Notes: generated by a model not told the origin, from the letters alone. 64,000 nucleotides of DNA from Providencia huaxiensis (GCF_002843235.3 NZ_CP031123.2:3658001-3722000); one strand, 5' to 3'. Positions 33,283 through 42,650 are shown, numbered from the stretch's first letter. Translations and numbers: made by a program.

Positions 33283-33318
33283 AAAAATACCCTCATTACA
33301 TAATATGAGGGTATTTTT
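33283..33318. terminator. Bidirectional hairpin terminator inside the O-antigen operon
   Basis: AAAAATACCCTCAT (33283-33296) and ATGAGGGTATTTTT (33305-33318) form a 14-bp perfect stem with an 8-nt loop and A/T tracts at both ends. It lies between the nonulosonate-synthesis genes and wzx, all on the same strand. Confidence 0.85.
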
Positions 33319-33389
33319 AGAATAGAAAAATTTCAACTTTTTAAATTTAGCCAATCGATTTATTCTAAATATAAAGTTCAACCAATAAA

Positions 33390-34664
33390 ATGAGTTTAGC
33401 AAAAAACACATCAATATATCTTGTTTCCAATATATTAAATGCAGCAATACCTTTTATATTACTACCAATATTAACAAGATATCTAACACCTTCTGAATAT
33501 GGCCAAATAGCCATGTTTCAAGTCCTTTTGTCTGCATTAACTACATTTATTGGTCTAAATTCAGTTGGGGCAGCCAATAGAAAATTTTATGACAATGATA
33601 CTGACGACCAAATATTAAAAAGTTTTAATGGTAGCTGCATTCAGATCCTTATAATCACTACTCTACTCACTATTTTCCCGATGCTTTTTATTGGTGAGAT
33701 AATTAGCGAATTTTTATCTATTCCTTTAAATTGGATTATAATTGCAATATTGATAAGTACATTAACATTTGTTATAACACTTCGTCTGGGGCAGTGGCAA
33801 ATAAGGAACCAAGCAACACTTTTTGGAATACTTCAAGTTAGCAACAGTCTTATTAACATGCTGTTATCTTTACTCCTAGTTATTGGAATGAAACTAGGAG
33901 CTTCAGGCAGGATTGATGCACAACTAATCACTGCATTGTTCATAGCAATCACTTCTCTTTTCCTTCTCTATAAAGATAAACTATTAAAAATATTTACTTG
34001 GAAGCCAGCCCAAATAAAAGAAATTTTATTATTTGGTATCCCCTTAATACCTCATCATATAGGATTTTTTTTACTTAGTTCTGTAGATCGTTTTTTTATC
34101 AATAAAGAGATAGGCTTAGCTGAAGCAGGTATTTATATGGTAGCAATTCAATTGAGCTCAGCACTTGCTATTATATTTGATGCTATCAACAAAGCTTTTG
34201 TTCCATGGCTATTTAGCAAGTTGAAAGAAAATATATATTCAGAGAAACTAAAAATAGTCAAATATACTTATTTATATTTTTTTACACTAACAATTATTGC
34301 ATTATTAGCTTTCTTAATCGGACCTACACTATTTATTTTCATAGCTGGTGACAAATATTCTCATGGTAGAGAATTAATAGGTTGGCTATGTTTAGGGCAA
34401 ATTTTTGGTGGAATGTATTTAATGGTGACAAATTATATTTTCTATAGTAAGAAAACTGGCAAATTAGCATTAACTACAATTATAACAGGTATGATAAACG
34501 TTATACTATTGGTTGTATTTATTCCTTTATTTGGATTGATCGGTGCAGCTTATGCTTTTACAATCTCAAAATTCTGTCAATTTATCTGTACCTGGCTCAT
34601 ATCGATGAAAGCAGTTGATATGCCTTGGTTAACACCCTTACGTATTTTTCATCAATCAAGGTAA
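33390..34664 (+). CDS. wzx: O-unit flippase Wzx
   Basis: The 424-residue, highly hydrophobic protein has about 12 membrane segments and the polysaccharide-exporter (MOP/Wzx) N-terminal pattern, AKNTSIYLVSNILNAAIPFILLP, with ILTRYLTPSEYGQIAMF following. It flips undecaprenyl-linked O-units to the periplasmic face. A basic C-terminus (PLRIFHQSR) is cytoplasmic. The ATG at 33390 has a poor ribosome site (the gene follows the terminator closely). Assignment is firm as family, substrate unknown. Confidence 0.9.
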   Translation: MSLAKNTSIYLVSNILNAAIPFILLPILTRYLTPSEYGQIAMFQVLLSALTTFIGLNSVGAANRKFYDNDTDDQILKSFNGSCIQILIITTLLTIFPMLFIGEIISEFLSIPLNWIIIAILISTLTFVITLRLGQWQIRNQATLFGILQVSNSLINMLLSLLLVIGMKLGASGRIDAQLITALFIAITSLFLLYKDKLLKIFTWKPAQIKEILLFGIPLIPHHIGFFLLSSVDRFFINKEIGLAEAGIYMVAIQLSSALAIIFDAINKAFVPWLFSKLKENIYSEKLKIVKYTYLYFFTLTIIALLAFLIGPTLFIFIAGDKYSHGRELIGWLCLGQIFGGMYLMVTNYIFYSKKTGKLALTTIITGMINVILLVVFIPLFGLIGAAYAFTISKFCQFICTWLISMKAVDMPWLTPLRIFHQSR

Positions 34665-34674
34665 TTAAATAGAA

Positions 34675-35622
34675 ATGAGAGCATTAGTTGGCATTAACAT
34701 AACATCTCCTTATCAATTACTATCATTTATTAGCTATTATGAAGAAAATAAAGCAAAATATAGTAAATTTATTATTTTTAAATATGACTACTGGGGACAC
34801 AATCAAATTTACAAAAGATATTTAGATTATTTCATCAAAATTGGCGGGGAAATAATTGAAAACATCACAAATTTAAATAGTATAATTAATTATTTAAATC
34901 ATGAAATTAATCAATTTAATTTTGATTTTATATCAGTCAATCAACCCTTAATTCAGCTAAAGTACCGATTTAAAAAATCTAATTTAATTGTAATTTCTGA
35001 TGGACTTGGCTACTATGGTGATTACTCTTCTCTGATCTCTAGCTTGAAGAGAGAGCGGCGATCATTTATATCACAATGGTCATTGTCCACCATAAAAATA
35101 AAGTATTTACTAAAAAAAATATTATTTAAAACTATTAAATTCGAAGAATATACATTACTTAGATATAGTGACTTATCACCGAATAAAAATTTTATTGATA
35201 ATTTTAAAAACACAGTACTAAAATTAAATGGGAACAGTCATATTGAAACTCCTTCTCTTGTGTTTTTAGATCAACCTCTAGTTGAACTTGGCTTTTTGAG
35301 TGAAAATGAGTATAGCTTATTAATTAGATCAATATATAATTACTCGAAGTCATTAGGACTAAACTTCTTTATTAAAATGCATCCATCTTCAGTCAAGGAA
35401 AGTGCAGAATATAATACTCTTAAGTTTGACGGAATACTCGAAGAATTATGTATTTTAAATAAAAATATTAAGCATGTTATATCATATTCATCAACAGGAT
35501 TATTTAATATTTTATACTTATCCGATGATATTAAGGTTGAAAAAGTAAATAGCGATGCAGTAATGAGTAAAAAACAAAATAAAATTTTCGAGAAAATACA
35601 TTGCTTCACTCCAAAATACTAA
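34675..35622 (+). CDS. Probable CMP-nonulosonate transferase (sialyltransferase-like)
   Basis: The 315-residue protein is not an ordinary GT2 or GT4 enzyme. It shows the short motifs shared by bacterial sialyltransferases and polysialyltransferases: ISDGLGYYG (an acidic-D-G motif), FIKMHPSS (the HP motif) and VISYSSTGLFN (the S-S/T motif). It is therefore a good candidate to transfer the CMP-activated pseudaminic acid made by the upstream genes. The stop codon TAA lies inside the first copy of the 21-fold AAATACT repeat. GC is extremely low. Linkage specificity cannot be read. Confidence 0.7.
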   Translation: MRALVGINITSPYQLLSFISYYEENKAKYSKFIIFKYDYWGHNQIYKRYLDYFIKIGGEIIENITNLNSIINYLNHEINQFNFDFISVNQPLIQLKYRFKKSNLIVISDGLGYYGDYSSLISSLKRERRSFISQWSLSTIKIKYLLKKILFKTIKFEEYTLLRYSDLSPNKNFIDNFKNTVLKLNGNSHIETPSLVFLDQPLVELGFLSENEYSLLIRSIYNYSKSLGLNFFIKMHPSSVKESAEYNTLKFDGILEELCILNKNIKHVISYSSTGLFNILYLSDDIKVEKVNSDAVMSKKQNKIFEKIHCFTPKY

Positions 35623-35760
35623 ATACTAAATACTAAATACTAAATACTAAATACTAAATACTAAATACTAAATACTAAATACTAAATACTAAATACTAAA
35701 TACTAAATACTAAATACTAAATACTAAATACTAAATACTAAATACTAAATACTAAATACT
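35614..35760 (+). repeat. 21 perfect tandem copies of the heptamer AAATACT before wzy
   Basis: 147 bases consist of 21 exact copies of AAATACT. The array starts within the last codons of the preceding transferase gene (whose stop is in the first copy) and ends 17 nt before the wzy ATG. Because 7 is not a multiple of 3 the array contains TAA in all three forward frames, and TAG on the other strand, so it cannot be coding. Perfect copies of this number are prone to slippage. It may change wzy expression through spacing, as 7-bp promoter repeats do for Haemophilus hmw genes. Confidence 0.97.
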
Positions 35761-35777
35761 GCGAGTTACTTTAACCA

Positions 35778-36896
35778 ATGACCAGAAATAATTTTAGTAA
35801 TAATTACCTTTTTTTAGTGCTGTGCTGTGCATTTATCAGCTTTAATTTCATTCCAGTTAACCTTATCTATATTCTAGGTTTTCTCCTAACAATTATAGGG
35901 ATTATAAGTCTATTAAAATCGTTAAAAATGAATAGAATAACAAGCGTTTACATCCTTTTTTCAACTCTATTTTTAACATTTCAATTCATTGGACTATATT
36001 CTGAAAATAACCATAACCTCGACTCAAAAAACATTTTATCTCCTCTACTTTTTTATTTTTCTTGGCTAATATCTATATTTATACCAAAATTTCTTCCGAA
36101 TACTAAGAGAGAAGAGCGAAAAATCACTTATAAAAAATCAATAAATTTAGCTATTATTTTTTTATTTATTGAATTATTAACTCGCTTGACTCTATATAAT
36201 CCAAGTAGGGGTTTTATATATGCACTTAAAAGTAGCTATTTTTACTTTGATTCAAATTTCTCCGGTTTAATTATAGCATCATTAATTTCATTTTCATTAT
36301 ATCTAAAATTGAGGCTTGGTTTAAAATTAACGCATCAACTAATAGCTTTAACTGTACTATTATTTTTAACCTTTTCAAGAGGAGCTATTCTTACTACATT
36401 TATTGTTTACATTACATTTTATAGCATTAAATATTTTAAAATTCGAGCTTATATCACACTATTCGCCACAGTAGTATTTTTCTGCTATATGACTTATCAA
36501 TATTTATTTCTTGATATGAATTTTCAAAGTATAGATGGTAGTTTTAACTCTAAGTTTTATATATTCAAATTAGCATATGATTTATTTCCAGAACTTTCAT
36601 TAAATAATAAACTCTTTGGAATAGGTCTAGGAAACACAGAACTGTATTTAGGTTTTTTTGCACATAACATTTTCGTTACTTTCTTCTTAGAATTTGGAAT
36701 TTTAGGCTCATTTTTATTTTTGCTATTTGTCACATATACAATCATAAAATCAAATAGCTTTACTTTATTTATATGGTTACCAACTCTTATTGGTGGAGTA
36801 TCTTTATTTGGTGCTTATTCTCCATACATATTTATTTTAGCAACCATTATTTTATCTGAGGAAATTAGTTTTAAATTTAATAGGATTGACTCTTAA
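35778..36896 (+). CDS. wzy: O-antigen polymerase Wzy
   Basis: The 372-residue protein has about 10-11 membrane segments and a large loop (about residues 245-295, with the LFPELSLNNKLFGIGLGN region) as seen in Wzy polymerases of the O-antigen ligase/polymerase superfamily. It links O-units in the periplasm and sets linkage. The start codon has only a weak site (GCGAG in the 17 nt after the repeat). No other integral-membrane candidate for Wzy is in the locus, so the assignment rests on topology and position. Confidence 0.8.
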   Translation: MTRNNFSNNYLFLVLCCAFISFNFIPVNLIYILGFLLTIIGIISLLKSLKMNRITSVYILFSTLFLTFQFIGLYSENNHNLDSKNILSPLLFYFSWLISIFIPKFLPNTKREERKITYKKSINLAIIFLFIELLTRLTLYNPSRGFIYALKSSYFYFDSNFSGLIIASLISFSLYLKLRLGLKLTHQLIALTVLLFLTFSRGAILTTFIVYITFYSIKYFKIRAYITLFATVVFFCYMTYQYLFLDMNFQSIDGSFNSKFYIFKLAYDLFPELSLNNKLFGIGLGNTELYLGFFAHNIFVTFFLEFGILGSFLFLLFVTYTIIKSNSFTLFIWLPTLIGGVSLFGAYSPYIFILATIILSEEISFKFNRIDS

Positions 36897-37830
36897 TATG
36901 AACATAATTAATCCACTAGTCTCTATTATCATGCCTGCTTATAATGTTGAAAAATGGATCGAAAAATCCATAAAAAGCATTATAAACCAAACATATGAAA
37001 ACTTTGAATTAATCATCATTGATGATTGCTCTACTGATAGTACATTTAATATTATAAAAAGAATGTCTACATTAGATAATAGAATTAAATACGCTAGAAA
37101 TAAAGAAAACTCCAAGATTTGCAAAACATTAAACCATGGACTAGATATTAGCACTGGTGATTATATTGCTCGATTTGATGCAGATGATATTGCAACCCCT
37201 GATAGACTAGAAAAGCAAATGGCCAAATTGATTGAAGATAATCTTGATTTAATTGGTTGCCAGATGATAACAATTGATGAGAGTGAAAATGAGTTATCTT
37301 CAGCTCAGCGCCCTATAGGAGAGAGTTTAATAAACAAAACAAAATTATTAATATCACCTATTTCGCATATTTGGCTATGTAAGAAAGATATATACATAAA
37401 GCTCAATAATTACCGAGAAATTCCATATGCTGAAGATTATGACTTTATATTACGAGCAATAGACCATGGCTATAAATGTGATAATCATCCATTACCCTTA
37501 ATGTATATAAGACACCGAGAGGGTAATACATCAACTACAGCAAGCTTACTACAACGAAAAACTCATAATTACGTAGTAAAATTAGCTAAAGAAAGACGTA
37601 GAAATAAATCTTTAACCGATAGCTTTTCTGAAGATGAACTCAAAAAATACATATCTTTTTATAAAATAACAAATTTTTTCCATAAGTTGTCAACTAAAAA
37701 TCTAAATTTAGCTCATAAAACTAAATCTTATCCACTTAAAATAATTTATTTATTATTTGCATGTTCTTCGTCATATTATAATTCCCAATATTTAATTGAA
37801 AGATTAATATTTAAATATAAAAATAAGTAA
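36886..37830 (+). CDS. Family 2 glycosyltransferase
   Basis: The 314-residue protein has the GT-A fold of family 2: IIMPAYNVEKWIEKSIKSII at the N-terminus, IIDDCSTD, and the metal-binding ARFDADDIA, then AEDYDFILRAI as the likely acceptor-side motif. The second half is a helical, basic tail. It adds one sugar of the O-unit at the cytoplasmic face. It overlaps wzy by 11 nt. Specificity is unknown. Confidence 0.85.
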   Translation: MTLNMNIINPLVSIIMPAYNVEKWIEKSIKSIINQTYENFELIIIDDCSTDSTFNIIKRMSTLDNRIKYARNKENSKICKTLNHGLDISTGDYIARFDADDIATPDRLEKQMAKLIEDNLDLIGCQMITIDESENELSSAQRPIGESLINKTKLLISPISHIWLCKKDIYIKLNNYREIPYAEDYDFILRAIDHGYKCDNHPLPLMYIRHREGNTSTTASLLQRKTHNYVVKLAKERRRNKSLTDSFSEDELKKYISFYKITNFFHKLSTKNLNLAHKTKSYPLKIIYLLFACSSSYYNSQYLIERLIFKYKNK

Positions 37831-37852
37831 CGAAATATTTATAGTAGGATAT

Positions 37853-38890
37853 ATGAAAAAAATTTACCTTGTTATTGAAGATATAACAAATTTTGGTGGA
37901 ACAGAACGAGTTACATCTATATTGTGTAATGAATTAACTGATAGTGGCTATAATGTATTTTTATGTACTTTAAAATCTCAAGGAAATAAACTAAATTTTA
38001 GTATATCACCATCAGTAACCATATTAAATTTCTCCCATAAAAATAGATATATAGCGATTACCTCTATACTTTTTAAAGCAAAAAAGAGCAAATCACCAGT
38101 TATTACTATTTCTATGGGAAGGTTATCTGCAGAAACAGCCTTACTTTCTCTATGTTTCCCATCATCAAAAATGATTTTATCTGAGCATTCATCATTTGAA
38201 TCTTTTAGTGAAATAAAAAAAATAATCAAAAGAATTTCTTATTATATAGCCAACAAAGTTATTGTTCTAACAGAGCATGATAAATATATAATAGCAAAAG
38301 ATAATCATAAATTTTCAGCGATAAGTAATATAAACCCATACTATAAATCTGACATAAAAATAACACCTTTTATAGATAGAGAAAACATTGCTATTGCAGT
38401 AGGAAGATTTGGATATCAAAAAAATTTTGAAAGATTAATATCTATTTGGAAAAGAGCAAAAATAAAGAATTGGAAGTTAATTATTATAGGTAGCGAATGC
38501 TTCAACTTATCTCCTTATATAGATGATAATGATAACATAATAATATCCCCCCCAACAAAGGATATTGACCATTATTACAACAATGCAAAGCTAATGCTTA
38601 TGACTTCTCGCTATGAAGGTTTACCTATGGTTTTGATCGAGGCACAACATTTCGGCATACCAACAATTTCTTTTGACTGCAAAACTGGGCCGAAAGAAAT
38701 AATACATGAAGATAAAAATGGCTATGTTATAAACTATAGTGATGATGATGGTTTTTTAAGTAAACTTAAAAAACTTACTAGCAATGATTCATTGCTATAT
38801 GAAATGCATATTAATGCAATTAAAAACGCATCAAATTATAGTTCAAAAAAAATAATTAAAAAATGGTTAGATGTAATTGAATCAATATAA
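37853..38890 (+). CDS. Family 4 glycosyltransferase
   Basis: The 345-residue GT-B enzyme has FGGTERVTSILCNEL near the N-terminus, AVGRFGYQKNFERLISIW in the linker to the C-terminal domain, and SRYEGLPMVLIEAQHFGIP (the GT4 EX7E signature). It transfers a sugar from a nucleotide donor with retention of configuration. It lies 22 nt after the previous gene with an AGGATAT-like ribosome site. Substrate unknown. Confidence 0.85.
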   Translation: MKKIYLVIEDITNFGGTERVTSILCNELTDSGYNVFLCTLKSQGNKLNFSISPSVTILNFSHKNRYIAITSILFKAKKSKSPVITISMGRLSAETALLSLCFPSSKMILSEHSSFESFSEIKKIIKRISYYIANKVIVLTEHDKYIIAKDNHKFSAISNINPYYKSDIKITPFIDRENIAIAVGRFGYQKNFERLISIWKRAKIKNWKLIIIGSECFNLSPYIDDNDNIIISPPTKDIDHYYNNAKLMLMTSRYEGLPMVLIEAQHFGIPTISFDCKTGPKEIIHEDKNGYVINYSDDDGFLSKLKKLTSNDSLLYEMHINAIKNASNYSSKKIIKKWLDVIESI

Positions 38891-38962
38891 TTTTTAAGTG
38901 GCTAACCTAAAATAATCACTTATGAAAATATTCTATAATCCTATAAAAAGAGACAAACACAA

Positions 38963-39703
38963 TTGAAATTGAATAGTGAAATATTCTCTATAATTATGCC
39001 TGCATACAATGCAGAAAAAACGATAAAAGAAAGTATTCTTTCTATATTAGAACAAAGCTTTGAGAACTTCATAATTTATATAATAAATGATGCCTCTTCT
39101 GATAAAACAAAAGAAATAGTATTATCCATAGATGACAAAAGAATAGTCTATATTGAGAATAAAATAAATTTAGGCGTAGCAGAAAGCCGAAATAGAGGAT
39201 TAAAAATTGCTAAAGGTAAATACATTTCATTTTTAGATAGTGATGACTTATGGCTACCTAATAAGTTGGCACTACAATATAAGATATTAAACAGTGGGTG
39301 GGATGTTGTTTGTTCTAATTACATCCCTTTCTCATCTTTTACTACATATAAAATAAGAAAATCACCAAAAATCATCAATTACACAGATCTATTAAAGTCT
39401 AATTTCATTGGAAATCTGACAGGGGTATACAATAGCAATAAGCTAGGTGTTTTCTTACAAAAAAAAACAGGCCATGAAGACTATATTATGTGGCTAAAGA
39501 TATTAAAGAAATCGCAACGAGCTTTTTGTATTCAAGAACCGCTGGCAAGATATAGAATTTCTGAAAATTCACTATCTAGTAATAAATTAAAAGCTATGGC
39601 TTGGCAATGGTCTATTTATAGAAATGAAGTTAAATTATCTATATTACAATCATCATACTATTTCTCACATTATATTTTAAATGCCTTAAAAAAAAGAAGA
39701 TAA
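38963..39703 (+). CDS. Family 2 glycosyltransferase with TTG start
   Basis: The 246-residue GT2 protein begins FSIIMPAYNAEKTIKESIL and has NDASSDKT and SFLDSDDLWLP as nucleotide- and metal-binding motifs, then KKTGHEDYIMWLKIL. The best start is a TTG at 38963 with AAAAGAGA upstream; no ATG or GTG lies nearby in frame before the first motif, so a weak start probably keeps expression low. Some sugar of the O-unit; specificity unknown. It is 4 nt from gnu. Confidence 0.82.
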   Translation: MKLNSEIFSIIMPAYNAEKTIKESILSILEQSFENFIIYIINDASSDKTKEIVLSIDDKRIVYIENKINLGVAESRNRGLKIAKGKYISFLDSDDLWLPNKLALQYKILNSGWDVVCSNYIPFSSFTTYKIRKSPKIINYTDLLKSNFIGNLTGVYNSNKLGVFLQKKTGHEDYIMWLKILKKSQRAFCIQEPLARYRISENSLSSNKLKAMAWQWSIYRNEVKLSILQSSYYFSHYILNALKKRR

Positions 39704-40594
39704 ACTATGTTAACTATTATCGGTGGTTCCGGTTTTATCGGCACCCGACTCTCTAATCAATTAAAATCGCAAAATATTGACTTTAAAATTGTTGATATTC
39801 AAAAAAGTGAAGCTCATCCTGAAAAATGGGAATTTGGTGATGTGACCAAACCTGAAACACTTATTGAGCCATTAAAAGGCAGTGATGTTATTATTAATTT
39901 ATCTGCTCAACATAAAGATAACGTGCACCCAATTAGCCTTTACTATGAAGTGAATGTGGATGGCGCTAAAAATGTCTGTGATGTGGCTGAACAACTTGGC
40001 ATTAAACATATTGTATTTACCTCTTCTGTCGCTGTTTATGGCTTTGTTGAAAAAGAAACCGGCGAAGATGGTGAATACCATCCGTTTAATGACTACGGCA
40101 AATCAAAACTTGAAGCCGAATATGTCTATGATGCATGGCAAGCCAAGTCAGCGGATAATGTTTTAGTCACCATACGCCCAACAGTTGTTTTTGGTGAAAA
40201 TAACCGTGGTAACGTTTATAATTTATTCCGCCAAATTGCTTCCGGTCGTTTCTTAATGATCGGTGCAGGGAATAACCAAAAATCGATGGCTTATGTTGAA
40301 AATATCGCCGCATTTATTTATTTTTCGACTACGTTTACAACTGGAAAACATGTTTTCAATTATATTGATAAGCCTGACTTTACCATGAATGAACTAACCA
40401 CTGTAATTTGTAGTTCATTAGGTAAACCCAAATCAAATATTAGGATACCTTACCCCATCGGAATGCTAGGCGGATACTGTTTTGATTTTTTATCAAAAAT
40501 TACAGGAAGAGAATTCCCTATAAGTAGTATTAGAGTGAAAAAGTTCTGCTCTTGTTCACAGTTTAGGTCACGTATCCAAAGGGTTGATGGCATT

Positions 40595-40963
40595 TCAAAC
40601 GTAATACTCTCGCTCAATGAAAGTCCCAATGATCTTGTCATGCATGCCGGATGATTTTGAATACCCTAACGTCTTGCGATTAAGTCGTTTCAATCGGTTA
40701 CGCAACGTCAGATTTTCACGCTCAATTCGCTGTGTATATAGCTTTCCTAAAATGTGTTTTTCGCTAGGGAGTGTCTCTTTGTACGCCCTGTAACCATCCG
40801 TACACCAAAAAGCGATACGGAACCCAGACAGCAGTTTTAACAATTTCCCCAGTGTTTTCTTGCTTCGGGAACCAAATACATGAGCGATAATCCGCTTTAA
40901 GCGAGGCTCCCATGCATACCACAACCAACGCTGACTTTTTTTGTTACCGATAAATGACCACAT
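40595..40963 (-). CDS. insB: IS1 transposase C-terminal part InsB
   Basis: The 122-residue frame gives the catalytic part of the IS1 transposase. Acidic residues are in CTDGYRAYKE and IERENLTLRNRL. The first catalytic Asp (EVDEMWSF) lies just before the first ATG, so the active enzyme needs the -1 frameshift from insA. The protein is identical to the copy at 51579-51947. Confidence 0.9.
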   Translation of the reverse strand: MWSFIGNKKSQRWLWYAWEPRLKRIIAHVFGSRSKKTLGKLLKLLSGFRIAFWCTDGYRAYKETLPSEKHILGKLYTQRIERENLTLRNRLKRLNRKTLGYSKSSGMHDKIIGTFIEREYYV

Positions 40964-41016
40964 CTCATCGACCTCACAAATGAGCTGAATTTGTAGGTTA
41001 TCTAGGGGCAGTGTTG

Positions 41017-41304
41017 TTACATTCCGTGGCGAGAGTTTTTTAAAGTGCGGACGACGGCATTGATACTGATATGTAATGCCCTAGCGGTGTCACGAATACC
41101 CGCATTATTCATGGCAAGCTCAACCACTTGCTCTTTGATGCCGGGCTGACAAGCGTTGTAGGTATAATCGAGTTGAAAAGTGCGGCAACAGGCCTGACAG
41201 CGATAACGGGGATGACCTCCATTGCCGGTGCCATGTTTTTTAACAGGGTCGGTTAACCCACAGAATCGGCATTTTACTGAAATGGTAGCCATACTAAACC
41301 TCAA
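41017..41304 (-). CDS. insA: IS1 InsA (DNA-binding and regulatory)
   Basis: The 95-residue protein has a zinc-ribbon-like region (CRFCGLTDPVKKHGTG; RYRCQACCRTF) and a helix-turn-helix (ELAMNNAGIRDTARALHISIN), as in IS1 InsA. It binds the IS ends and represses transposition. Near its end an A6C run (in TTTAAAAAACTC) is the IS1-type -1 frameshift site that fuses it to insB. Confidence 0.9.
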   Translation of the reverse strand: MRFSMATISVKCRFCGLTDPVKKHGTGNGGHPRYRCQACCRTFQLDYTYNACQPGIKEQVVELAMNNAGIRDTARALHISINAVVRTLKNSRHGM

Positions 41305-41499
41305 CAGAAAAGCTCAGTTTACCCCATTATCAACTCATTGAATACTCGACCACAGTTTAAATCAAACTTTATTTTAAATACCTCTTTCACTCCTCCTGTA
41401 ACACTGGAAAAAGGTATTGCTAATACAGTTCAAAATGAATTCAAATAAATAAAATAGGCGAGTGCCTTTAACCATTTACTATAGGGATAGAGTGTATTT

Positions 41500-42645
41500 A
41501 TGAAGCGTCTTTCTATTACTGTACTTATACTAACCGCATTAACGGGTTGTACCGTCGCCCCCGGTGCCTATATGTCAACGTCAGGCAAAAATGTGGTTGA
41601 TACGGGTGACCGTGATATTACTAAATTGGTTGATATCTATCCAATTTCACCAAAATTGTTGGATGATATGTATACCGCACCCACCATTGCTAAACCGAAT
41701 GCACAGTTAGAAAAGCAACTGACTCACTATGAATACCGCGTGGGTGCCGGTGATGTATTAACCATTACGGTTTGGGACCACCCTGAACTGACTATTCCTG
41801 CGGGTTCATACCGTAGTGCGCAAGACTCCGGTAACTGGGTTCACTCTGACGGCACTATCTACTACCCGTATATTGGTAAAGTCAAAGTAATCGGTAAAAC
41901 CGTCACTGAAATCCGTACCCTGATCAGCAACCGCTTAGCCACTTATATTGAATCCCCACAAGTGGATGTCAGTATTGCTGCCTTCCGCTCACAAAAAATG
42001 TATGTGTCGGGTGAAGTCGCCAAACCGGGCACATTACCTATCACTAACGTTCCACTAACTATCTTAGAAGCCTTTAATAATGCTGGTGGCTTAACCGAAA
42101 AAGCCGATTGGGATAATGTGGTTCTTACCCGTAATGGCAAAGAAATTAAAGTATCATTACAAGATTTAGTTCAGTACGGCGATTTAACCCAAAACTACCT
42201 GATGCTACCGGGTGACGTGCTGTATGTTCCACGTAATGATAGCCAAAAAGTATTTGTGATGGGTGAAGTGGGTCAACCAACGACATTAACCATTGACCGT
42301 GCAGGTATGAGTATTACTGAAGCCCTAAGCAAAGCGAGTGGGATAGACCAAAATACTGCCAATGCAACCGGTGTATTCGTTATTCGCCCAATTAAAAACC
42401 AGCCTACAGAAGATAAAGAACTGGAAGCATTGTTACCGAAAAAAATGGCCGCGGTATATCAACTAGACTTATCGGATGCCACATCACTTGTGATGGGTAC
42501 TGAATTTAAACTGCAGCCTTATGACTTAGTATATGTTACCGCTGCGCCTGTGGTACGTTGGAACCGCTTGATTACCCAACTGTTACCAACTATCGCTTCA
42601 TATAACCAGTTAACTGAAGGCGTGAAGCGAGTTCACGACTGGTAA
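41500..42645 (+). CDS. wza: Wza polysaccharide export lipoprotein
   Basis: The 381-residue protein has a lipoprotein signal ([11 protein letters not shown], lipid at Cys17) and the polysaccharide export (Poly_export) and SLBB domains: [34 protein letters not shown], and [16 protein letters not shown]. It ends with a terminal helix segment ([12 protein letters not shown]) that forms the outer-membrane pore. Octamers export capsule or O-antigen-like polymer with Wzc. A GGGATAGAG ribosome site precedes the ATG. IS1 in gnu may be polar on it. Confidence 0.93.
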   Translation: MKRLSITVLILTALTGCTVAPGAYMSTSGKNVVDTGDRDITKLVDIYPISPKLLDDMYTAPTIAKPNAQLEKQLTHYEYRVGAGDVLTITVWDHPELTIPAGSYRSAQDSGNWVHSDGTIYYPYIGKVKVIGKTVTEIRTLISNRLATYIESPQVDVSIAAFRSQKMYVSGEVAKPGTLPITNVPLTILEAFNNAGGLTEKADWDNVVLTRNGKEIKVSLQDLVQYGDLTQNYLMLPGDVLYVPRNDSQKVFVMGEVGQPTTLTIDRAGMSITEALSKASGIDQNTANATGVFVIRPIKNQPTEDKELEALLPKKMAAVYQLDLSDATSLVMGTEFKLQPYDLVYVTAAPVVRWNRLITQLLPTIASYNQLTEGVKRVHDW

Positions 42646-42650
42646 TCGAT

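Larger units (their letters stand above)
40566..41351 (-). mobile_element. IS1-family element, copy 1 (in gnu)
   Basis: The element is 786 bp with terminal inverted repeats (GGTCACGTATCCAAAGGG on the left, and GGTCGAGTATTCAATGAG read from the right end). It is flanked by an 8-bp direct duplication ACAGTTTA (40558-40565 and 41352-41359). It carries insA and insB on the minus strand. The same element, with the same predicted proteins and length, is present in opposite orientation at 51191-51976. The intact duplication shows simple insertion, probably recent. Confidence 0.95.
39707..41448 (+). pseudogene. gnu: gnu: GlcNAc-PP-undecaprenol 4-epimerase, split by an IS1-family element
   Basis: The first 286 codons (39707-40565) match the NAD-dependent epimerase Gnu (E. 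coli O157 Z3206), with GGSGFIGTRL, SSVAVYGF, YGKSKLEAE and RPTVVFGENNRGNVYNL and the C-terminal SSIRVKKFC. The remainder, K-SNFILNTSF-TPPVTLEKGIANTVQNEF-stop, is found at 41360-41448 after the insertion. Removing the element and one copy of the 8-bp duplication ACAGTTTA restores one frame of 315 codons. Gnu makes GalNAc-PP-undecaprenol from GlcNAc-PP-undecaprenol for O-unit initiation. The split protein lacks its last 29 residues and gains foreign ones, so it is probably inactive. Confidence 0.9.

Noticed and set aside
35614..35760. Tandem array considered as CRISPR or as an in-frame coding repeat
   Set aside because: No spacers are present, and TAA or TAG closes every frame on both strands, so it is neither.
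39707..40654. Apparently complete 315-codon epimerase frame
   Set aside because: The last 29 codons lie inside the IS1-family element. The true C-terminus is at 41360-41448; the frame is a chimera, and equal length is coincidence.
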